Source: JACKCR01 sp041390305 (GTDB taxonomy: Bacteria > Eisenbacteria > RBG-16-71-46 > CAIMUX01). Taken from it: a stretch of DNA of 64,000 nt. The DNA is taken from assembly GCA_041390305.1 (NCBI GenBank), contig JAWKQE010000016.1, positions 1 to 64,000 of the forward strand, read 5' to 3'. The notes under the pieces were generated by a model that was not told the origin of the DNA, searched no databases, and saw only the letters and a list, made by a program, of their open reading frames with translations. Made by a program: the position numbers and the translations under genes. Positions 9,342 through 16,162 of this stretch are shown one piece after another; the stretch's first letter is position 1, and each line of letters begins with the position of its first letter.

Positions 9342-9986
9342 ATGAACGACACCGACGTGAAGGTCTTCCTCATCGGCGGTCCACCCGGCGCCGGTAAGAC
9401 GACACTCGGGACCGCTCTCGCGATCCGGCTCGGAGTCACATCGCTCAGCTGCGACGACCTGATCCGCGCCGCTGCCGCTGTGACGACTCCCGAGTCGCAC
9501 CCCGGGCTTCACGTGATGCGCAGGATGCCGTCGCTCGCATACTTCACCGAGTCGGACGTCGGGCGGCTGATCGAGGACGCCACCGTCCAGCACGAAGCGG
9601 TGTGGCCGATGGTCGAGCGCGTGATCCGGTTCCACGCTTCGGGCGGATCCAGGATCGTGATCGACGGTTGGTACATGCGTCCGTCGTGGGTCGGGGCGCT
9701 CGGTCTCACCAATGTTCGGCCCCATTGGATCCACGCAGCCGAGTCCGTCCTCCGCGAGCGGGAGTCCCGATTGCCCTGGTACCAGGAGTCGAGCGACCCG
9801 ACGCGGATGCTCGAGAACTTCCTCGGGCGGAGCTTCTGGCACAACGCCCTGATCCGGGAGGAGGCCACGCGGCACGGGATGAGCATCCTCGAGCAGCCCG
9901 GTGACCGGAGTGTGGAGGCACTCTGCGACGAGATCCTGGTCGGGCCCTTGAGGGACGGGCCGGACAGACGAGGGGCGAGTGCCTGA
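9342..9986 (+). CDS. P-loop NTPase, kinase-like (AAA/2-phosphoglycerate-kinase type)
   Basis: Cytosolic protein of 214 residues. Walker A is GGPPGAGKTTL near residues 13-23, followed by a conserved SCDDLIR segment like the acceptor-binding DxD/DD loop of small-molecule kinases. IVIDGWYMRP is a probable Walker B-type strand. The central stretch HEAVWPMVERVIRFH and the final helices resemble uncharacterised AAA/2-phosphoglycerate kinase-like proteins. The substrate cannot be read from the sequence. Start ATG 9342 follows CGAGAGGAGC. It is alone on this strand, divergent from the ECF sigma gene. Confidence 0.75.
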   Translation: MNDTDVKVFLIGGPPGAGKTTLGTALAIRLGVTSLSCDDLIRAAAAVTTPESHPGLHVMRRMPSLAYFTESDVGRLIEDATVQHEAVWPMVERVIRFHASGGSRIVIDGWYMRPSWVGALGLTNVRPHWIHAAESVLRERESRLPWYQESSDPTRMLENFLGRSFWHNALIREEATRHGMSILEQPGDRSVEALCDEILVGPLRDGPDRRGASA

Positions 9987-10118
9987 CGACCTGAACGGGG
10001 TGGCCTACGCGGACCGCCCTCTAGGACCGTCCCACTGCCTCCGCGCTGGCGGAGCCCCCCACGACGGACACCGTCCGTGCTATGCTCCCGGCCGCGCCAG
10101 GATGAGCGCACATACCTC

Positions 10119-12263
10119 ATGGAAACCATCGGCAAGTACAGGATCGTCTCCGAGCTCGGGAGAGGTGGCATGGGCGTCGTCTATCACGCCCACGACACCG
10201 TCATCCGCCGTGATGTCGCCATCAAGGTCCTCCACGAGCACGCCGTCTCGGACTCCGCCGTCGAGCGCTTTCATCGCGAAGCCCGCTCCGCCGGCCGTCT
10301 CACTCACGACAACATCATGACGCTCTATGATTTTGGTGAGTCCGACGGCCGTCCGTACCTCGTCATGGAGTTGCTCGATGGTACGGACCTCCGTCCCCTC
10401 ACGCGGGACCGCCGCGTCTCCCTGCGGAGGAAGCTCGACATCCTCATCCAGATCGCGAGCGGTCTCGACTACGCCCACGACAACCGCGTCATCCACCGCG
10501 ACATCAAACCCGGGAACATCCAGGTGCTGGAGAACGGCCGGGTCAAGATCGTGGACTTCGGCATCGCCCGCGTCGATTCCGAGGCCGGCACGACGATGAC
10601 GCACGCGAGCCTCGGCACACCCCGCTACATGTCCCCGGAACAGATCCGGGGCGAGGGCGTGGACCGGCGTTCGGACATCTTCTCCTACGGCGCACTCGCC
10701 TATGAACTCATTGCGGAGACGGTTCCGTTCGAGGGCGAGAACGTCACCACGGTGATGTACAACGTCATCCACAAGGAGCCGAGGCCGATCCGTCTCGGCG
10801 ATCCCACGATCGACGCCGAGATTCAGAGCATCGTCTCCGGATGCCTCACCAAGGATCAGAACGACCGCTTCCCCGACCTGCGCGGAGTCATCAATCGGCT
10901 CACCGTGCTCACCGAGAACCCGCGCATCGACCAGCTCCCGATCGCGACCGACGACACCACGGTACTTCCCCACGGTGTGTCCGCGCCCCGGAGGAAGCCG
11001 AGCTCCGCGCATCCGGAGGACACCGTCCCCTCCTTCGACCGGAGCCAGGTCCCCGTGTTCCCGGACTCCCCGCACGGGCCGGCCCGGGTCGACGATGCAG
11101 GGTCGCATCGAGAGGGCGAATCACCTGACGGAAGACCGCGTGACGCCGGATCACCGGAGGGTGGATCGCGCGACGCCGGGTCACCGGCGGACCCGTCACC
11201 CGACCTTCGTTCACGTGACGGTGGAAGCATCGACGGGCCTCGATCGAACGCTGCGGCAAGAGCAGAAATGCCAAGACTGGCATCCTCGGCCGGTAGTCGA
11301 TCGACCAAGCCGGCACTATGGATCGCAGGAGCGGCCCTGGTCGTGATCACGGGTCTGGTCGTGGGAAAGCAGTGGCTCGGTCGACCGAGCGGTTCTTCGC
11401 GCGCGCCGATCGAGCAGGAGTCGACGAACGAGCCGTCCCGCGACGTCGACCGCATCGCGGCCGCGCCCGAAGAAACGGATGCGCGTGACACCGGGGCCGC
11501 GGAAACGGAACAGGACCTGAACCCGTCGACGACCGAGTCCCCGTCCGGAGACATGGCATCGACGGAGGGGGCATCAGACATTTCGGCGCCTGGCGAGCCA
11601 CCAGCAGGAGATTCGGGGTCAACCGGATTGGCGCAGCCGAAAACCACGTCCGCACGCCCCACGGAGGGACAGTCGACACCCGAGGAGTCGGCAAAGAGAG
11701 CGGCGAATCCCGAGGCAACGAGGCCCGCAACGACCGTCCCCGCGGGTACGGAGCCGACGAAGACGCAGCCCGCGAAGACCACGTCAGGATCTGCGTCGAC
11801 ATCGGCCACGGGCACGGGCACGCCATCGACGAACGCGCCATCCTCGCCCCCGGCGAGACGCGACGAGGCGACCACCAATGCGACCACCGGGCCCGGCACG
11901 AAACCGCCGGCGGAGTCGCCGGCCCCCACGCTCGAGGATCTCGTGCGCGACCGGTCCACCGGAGTCGGCTCCTCCCTCACGGACGCGATGAAGTCCGGGC
12001 AGTGGACGCAAGTACCGCCCACGATCCGGAAGACGTATCAGGGGTTCTGGCAGGCGCTGACCGAGGATCACATCATCAAAGACGCACGGCTGCGTACCCG
12101 CAGCTTGCGAGAATCTAATGGGGCGATCGACCAGGAGGTCGAACTCGAGGTGGTCCAACAACAGAAGGGACGGGACGATCTCATGGACCCGGTCCGGATC
12201 CCCATGATTTGGACCTGGATCCTCGAAGGGGACGAAGCTATCGTCTCGCAGGTTCGTCCCTGA
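10119..12263 (+). CDS. Transmembrane Ser/Thr protein kinase with low-complexity linker
   Basis: Hanks-type kinase of 714 residues. Catalytic domain at the extreme N-terminus: ELGRGGMGVVYHAH (~12-25), VAIKVL, HRDIKPGNIQVL (~126), IVDFGIARV and GTPRYMSPEQ. Residues ~290-390 are disordered, with repeats built around DAGS (PRDAGSPEGGSRDAGSP). One membrane helix at ~398-416 (ALWIAGAALVVITGLVVG). A long Thr/Pro/Ser/Ala-rich spacer (~420-605) leads to a compact C-terminal domain (LTDAMKSGQWTQVPPTIRKTYQGF...WTWILEGDEAIVSQ) that could be an extracytoplasmic sensor; I do not recognise its family. The outer-membrane-type gene follows after about 125 bases. Confidence 0.92.
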   Translation: METIGKYRIVSELGRGGMGVVYHAHDTVIRRDVAIKVLHEHAVSDSAVERFHREARSAGRLTHDNIMTLYDFGESDGRPYLVMELLDGTDLRPLTRDRRVSLRRKLDILIQIASGLDYAHDNRVIHRDIKPGNIQVLENGRVKIVDFGIARVDSEAGTTMTHASLGTPRYMSPEQIRGEGVDRRSDIFSYGALAYELIAETVPFEGENVTTVMYNVIHKEPRPIRLGDPTIDAEIQSIVSGCLTKDQNDRFPDLRGVINRLTVLTENPRIDQLPIATDDTTVLPHGVSAPRRKPSSAHPEDTVPSFDRSQVPVFPDSPHGPARVDDAGSHREGESPDGRPRDAGSPEGGSRDAGSPADPSPDLRSRDGGSIDGPRSNAAARAEMPRLASSAGSRSTKPALWIAGAALVVITGLVVGKQWLGRPSGSSRAPIEQESTNEPSRDVDRIAAAPEETDARDTGAAETEQDLNPSTTESPSGDMASTEGASDISAPGEPPAGDSGSTGLAQPKTTSARPTEGQSTPEESAKRAANPEATRPATTVPAGTEPTKTQPAKTTSGSASTSATGTGTPSTNAPSSPPARRDEATTNATTGPGTKPPAESPAPTLEDLVRDRSTGVGSSLTDAMKSGQWTQVPPTIRKTYQGFWQALTEDHIIKDARLRTRSLRESNGAIDQEVELEVVQQQKGRDDLMDPVRIPMIWTWILEGDEAIVSQVRP

Positions 12264-12387
12264 CCCATCATCATGCATCGTTTTCGTTCCCCCGCTGCCT
12301 CGGCGGCACGGCGAAGAACCGCGTCTGACGCGGCTCCGTCTCCGCCACTTCGTGGGCGAACTCGTTACCGAAAGGAGACGGTAGCTC

Positions 12388-13683
12388 ATGAGACGCAGCA
12401 CTTCGCTCTTCGCCCGGTTCGCACTCCTCTGCACCGGATTCGTCGCGAGCACGACGGCATTCGCCGGAGATTCCAAACTCGAAACGGCCCTGGGCGACCT
12501 CTACGGAATCTGCCTCTTCGAGCCCGTCGCGTCCAACCCGTTCGCCGGCGCGGCGCTGCTCTCGCGTAGCGATCTCGCTCCGGGCGTGACCGGGTTCATC
12601 GAGAGCAATCTCGCCTCCATTCCGATGACACCGCCGTCGGTCAAGTCGGTCTTCGAGGACGGACGGATCGTCAACGTCGTGACCGGCTTCTCTCCGATCT
12701 TCACCGAGAACACGGCCACGGTCGGAGGCGGCAAGCTCTTCTTCGGCGGGAATTACTCCTACTACGACTTCAGCAAGCTGAGGGGCCAGAGCCTCGCCGA
12801 CATGTCGTTCGTGTTCGCCCAGGACGACGGTGGCGATGTCGTCGCCGTCAACATGCCGCTCGAGGTGAAGGCGAAGATCTTCACCTTCTACAGCACGTTC
12901 GGAGTGACGAACCAGTTCGACGTCGGACTCGCCTTTCCGATCGTCGACATGACCGTCCGCGCCGATGGCACCACCTTCAACGTGCTCGGAAACGACTCTG
13001 GTTGCCGCTACGGACCGCTGGACTGCAACCCCGCCAATCCCCAGGGCAGCCGGATCACCCCGGAACTCACCCTCGATGCGGTGAGCGGTGCAGTCGAGGA
13101 AGCGGATCTCAACCCGACGTTCCTCAGCACGGTCGCGGTCCGTCTCAAGTACCGGTTCCCGTACATCCCGAACTCGGGCCGCGTCGCGCTCGTCGCGGAC
13201 CTCCGCATGCCGGTCAGGTCCGAGGACAGCCTTCTCGGGGCCGGTGAGTTCGGCGGATTCCTCACGCTCGTGGGCGAAGCGCAGACCCGAAACGGATTCA
13301 CTCCGTACTTCAACCTCGGGACGCATCTCTGGAGTGGAGACTCGGCCAGCAGCCTCTCCGCCACGGCCGGCTTCACGCAGCTCTTCGCGCGAAACCTCTC
13401 TTTCAGCTTCGATCTGATCGGCGACTTCGACCTCGAGAGCGATCCGTTCCTCGAGACGATCGACAACCAGGTCCCGGTCGGCGCGAGCACCTCCTCCGAG
13501 CTCGCCGTCGCGGCGAGTTCGATCCCGTCCGCGAACCGGGATCACAGACTCGACGCGGCTCTCGGCTTTCAGTACGCGTTGACGCAGGACTTCCAGGTCT
13601 ACGGAAGTGGCCTTTTCTCGCTCCTCGACCAGGGTCTGACCGCGAGCATCATCCCGATGGTCGGATTCGCGGTTCACTACTAG
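12388..13683 (+). CDS. Predicted outer-membrane beta-barrel protein
   Basis: Exported protein of 431 residues with a classical signal peptide ending at TTAFA-GDS. The rest has alternating hydrophobic/polar strands, frequent Gly/Tyr/Phe and a terminal aromatic (VGFAVHY), as in outer-membrane barrels. Several stretches (FTPYFNLGTHLWSGD, VTNQFDVGLAFPIVDM, HRLDAALGFQYALTQDFQVYGSG) resemble the putative channel family annotated as transporter/phenol MetA-pathway-like protein. Substrate unknown. AAAGGAGA lies just before ATG 12388. The PLD-like gene starts two bases after its stop, so the two are probably cotranscribed. Confidence 0.75.
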   Translation: MRRSTSLFARFALLCTGFVASTTAFAGDSKLETALGDLYGICLFEPVASNPFAGAALLSRSDLAPGVTGFIESNLASIPMTPPSVKSVFEDGRIVNVVTGFSPIFTENTATVGGGKLFFGGNYSYYDFSKLRGQSLADMSFVFAQDDGGDVVAVNMPLEVKAKIFTFYSTFGVTNQFDVGLAFPIVDMTVRADGTTFNVLGNDSGCRYGPLDCNPANPQGSRITPELTLDAVSGAVEEADLNPTFLSTVAVRLKYRFPYIPNSGRVALVADLRMPVRSEDSLLGAGEFGGFLTLVGEAQTRNGFTPYFNLGTHLWSGDSASSLSATAGFTQLFARNLSFSFDLIGDFDLESDPFLETIDNQVPVGASTSSELAVAASSIPSANRDHRLDAALGFQYALTQDFQVYGSGLFSLLDQGLTASIIPMVGFAVHY

Positions 13684-13685
13684 AG

Positions 13686-15224
13686 GTGGCCGGCGTGCGC
13701 TTCGCGTTGTCCCCGCGCTTCGGTGCCGCACTGTGCTTCGGGCCCACCCTGCGCGCCACAATCTCCCGTCGCTCCGGAACCCCACCGCGGCTCGCGCGCG
13801 TCCCGCACTTGGCGGCCCGCGTTCCCTCAGCCGTCGCCACGTGGCTCGCCGTGTCGGCCCTGGTCGCCTGCGCGCCGCACCCGGCGGAGCGCAATCCATC
13901 GTTTGCGTCGCATCCGCCGATCGAGATCGTCGAAACTTACCCGATCGAAACCGGTCTCGGACATCCCGAGACCCGCGAGACACTTCCCGTCTGGCTCGAG
14001 TTCATCGACGGCGCTAGGACCTCGCTCGACCTGGAGCAGTTCTACGTCTCGACCTGGCCGGGAGAGGCGCTGGAACCGGTCCTGGACGCGATCGGTCGCG
14101 CAGCGGAGCGCGGCGTCGCCGTTCGTTTGCTCATCGACGCCGCCATGTACCGGACGTATCCGCAGCCCGCGGACTCTTTGGGAGGACTGCGCGGAATCGA
14201 GCTTCGCGTCATCGACTACCGGAAGATCACGGGCGGTGTACAGCACTCCAAGTTGATGATCGCGGATAGGGCCGAACTCTTCGTCGGCAGCCAGAACTTC
14301 GACTGGCGCGCGCTCTCCCACATCCACGAGCTCGGTGTCGTCGTCCGCGACGCGCGCGTCGCCGGCGCGGTCGCGGAGATGTTCGACATGGACTGGGAGG
14401 CGGCCGGAAGCGGCGAAGGCACGAGCAGTGCCGACAAGCATGACGCTGCGCCGGGCGCGGCCACCCCGAGCGCGGCTACCCCGAGCGCGGCTACCCCGAG
14501 CGGCGCTACCGCGAGCGACACGACGGCGGGCGACGCATCTGCGGGCCCCGAAGGCACAGGTGACCCGGGCGCCATCCGCCCCGACTCTGCCACCTGGGAC
14601 GTCGCCCTCTCCCCAGGAGACGCGGCGAAGATCCACGTCAGCGCCAGTCCGCCGAGTCGACAGGCCGCGCTCGCGAACGACCTGGAGACACTGGTCGGCC
14701 TGATCGACGAAGCCGAGCTCGAAATCGTTGCGCAGATGCTGAGCTACTCGGTGTCGGCCCGCGGCCTCGAGGAGACCGCGCTCGACGACGCGCTCCGCCG
14801 GGCCGCCGCGCGCGGCGTCCACGTCTCCCTGCTCGTGTCGGACTGGCAGGCGGACAGTGAGTCCCGTACCGAAGTGGTGAAACGACTCTCGGCCGTTCCT
14901 GGCATCGACGTCGGAATGTCCGTCGTCCCGGACTACAGCGGCGGGTACATCCCGTTTGCGCGCGTGGAACATTGCAAGTTCCTCGTCGCCGACACCGAGG
15001 TGGCCTGGGTCGGGACGAGCAACTGGGGACCCGACTACTTCGCGAGTTCCCGGAATGTCGGCGTCACGATCGAACACGAGGGGATCGCGGCGACGCTACG
15101 GGAGACGTTCGCCCGCAGCTGGAACGCGTCTACCACGGTGCACGTCCAGCCAGACGGGAACTACCGCTCGCGGACGCACCGGGAGGAGGCCCCGGCCGGA
15201 GAGAGGATCTACGGAGGGCGCTGA
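13686..15224 (+). CDS. Phospholipase D-like lipoprotein with two HKD motifs
   Basis: Protein of up to 512 residues. Two catalytic HxKx4D motifs are intact: HSKLMIADRAELFVGSQNFD and HCKFLVADTEVAWVGTSNW, each followed by the expected GSxN/GTSN element, so an active phosphodiesterase or transphosphatidylase is plausible. An Ala/Thr/Ser-rich linker with 15-bp repeats (ATPSA units around 14461-14515) separates the halves. A hydrophobic segment followed by a lipobox (AVSALVAC) predicts lipid anchoring. The start is uncertain: GTG 13686 gives an unusually long N-terminus; in-frame TTG 13809 would put the signal peptide directly at the start. It directly follows the barrel gene, so envelope lipid or cardiolipin metabolism is possible but unproven. 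Confidence 0.85.
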   Translation: MAGVRFALSPRFGAALCFGPTLRATISRRSGTPPRLARVPHLAARVPSAVATWLAVSALVACAPHPAERNPSFASHPPIEIVETYPIETGLGHPETRETLPVWLEFIDGARTSLDLEQFYVSTWPGEALEPVLDAIGRAAERGVAVRLLIDAAMYRTYPQPADSLGGLRGIELRVIDYRKITGGVQHSKLMIADRAELFVGSQNFDWRALSHIHELGVVVRDARVAGAVAEMFDMDWEAAGSGEGTSSADKHDAAPGAATPSAATPSAATPSGATASDTTAGDASAGPEGTGDPGAIRPDSATWDVALSPGDAAKIHVSASPPSRQAALANDLETLVGLIDEAELEIVAQMLSYSVSARGLEETALDDALRRAAARGVHVSLLVSDWQADSESRTEVVKRLSAVPGIDVGMSVVPDYSGGYIPFARVEHCKFLVADTEVAWVGTSNWGPDYFASSRNVGVTIEHEGIAATLRETFARSWNASTTVHVQPDGNYRSRTHREEAPAGERIYGGR

Positions 15225-15259
15225 GGCCGTTTGATCGTCCTGAGGCCGCTAGATCGTCT
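15222..15259. repeat. 19-bp tandem duplication across two convergent stop codons
   Basis: TGAGGCCGTTTGATCGTCC (15222-15240) is followed directly by TGAGGCCGCTAGATCGTCT (15241-15259), with three mismatches. The first copy contains the TGA of the phospholipase-like gene; the CTA in the second copy is the TAG of the leftward MCE gene. The duplication therefore shapes both gene ends. Confidence 0.85.
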
Positions 15260-15944
15260 GGCTGTCTCCGCTCTCCGTCTCCGTCTCCTTCTCGATTTCG
15301 TCGAGGTACTCCTCGATCTCCTTGCGGAGCTTCTCGACCGCTTCGCCGCCCTCCTCCTCGAGTCGCTTCAGGAGTTCCTTCGCCTCCGCCTCGAACTCCG
15401 GGCGACGCGCCTCCCACTCGTCGAGCCCTTCCTCCGCCGCCTCCTTGGCGGCCTCGGTCAGCTCTTCGAGCTGCGCCTTGACGTCCAGTTCCTCTACCGA
15501 ATCGACCCAACTCTTCCCGAGGGAACGGAGCCGATCCTCCAACGTCAGCATGCCATCGATCCGGGCGCCGTCGGCCAAGGGCTCGCCCGTACCTGGTTTC
15601 ACCTCGATGAAACGGGTCGCGTCCGCCACGCTCCGCCGCTTGATCCGGAGTTCCGAGCCCTCGGTGATGTGGGCCGCGTACTTGGGAAAGATCCTGATCC
15701 GGGCGGCGACTCGTCCGTCCGGTTCCAGGTCGACGGACTCGACCGTCCCGATCTGGAAGTCCGACATCCGCACTTCGGCCCCTTCCTCGAGCCCGGACGC
15801 GTTCGGGTAGAGGGCCGTGATCTCACTGCCTCCTCCGGCACTCTGACAAGCGAGGGCGAAAGTGGCGGCGAGAAGTCCCAGCGAGAGCAACGTGAACCAG
15901 CGGAGCGAGGAGCGCGCCTTTGACCGCGGATTCGTTTCCATCAT
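15249..15944 (-). CDS. Orphan MCE/MlaD-domain lipoprotein with charged coiled-coil tail
   Basis: Exported protein of 231 residues. The signal ends at a lipobox-like TFALAC. Residues ~38-115 form one MCE domain: YPNASGLEEGAEVRMSDFQIGTVESVDL is the hallmark start and RFIEVKPGTGEPLADGARI the end. The rest (~125-231) is a highly charged helix rich in Glu/Lys/Leu (KELLKRLEEEGGEAVEKLRKEIEEYLDEIEKETE), a likely coiled coil. MCE proteins bind lipids and usually work with an MlaE permease and MlaF ATPase; neither lies next to it here. ATG 15944 and ATG 15941 are equally possible starts. Confidence 0.85.
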   Translation of the reverse strand: MMETNPRSKARSSLRWFTLLSLGLLAATFALACQSAGGGSEITALYPNASGLEEGAEVRMSDFQIGTVESVDLEPDGRVAARIRIFPKYAAHITEGSELRIKRRSVADATRFIEVKPGTGEPLADGARIDGMLTLEDRLRSLGKSWVDSVEELDVKAQLEELTEAAKEAAEEGLDEWEARRPEFEAEAKELLKRLEEEGGEAVEKLRKEIEEYLDEIEKETETESGDSQTI

Positions 15945-16162
15945 GACCTACCTCCTTGTCTCGGCTCGGAACGGCCCATGCAGAACCCGGGTGGCCACCA
16001 GGCACCTCGTCCGCGACGGACCGGATGGCCGGAAGCCGCGCCGGTAGGATAGTACCTCCGGTCGGGGCGGGGAATTCACGTCCGCGAATCGCCCATCCGG
16101 GCGCAGCGCTGCCTGCTCGGCGTAGCGGAAGCTCCCCCATCGTCGAGGCGGGGTCGCCCGTG

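Noticed and set aside
12271..13983. 570-codon minus-strand open frame opposite the barrel gene
   Set aside because: Antisense shadow; Glu/Arg-rich without domain, while the plus-strand gene has a signal peptide and barrel pattern.
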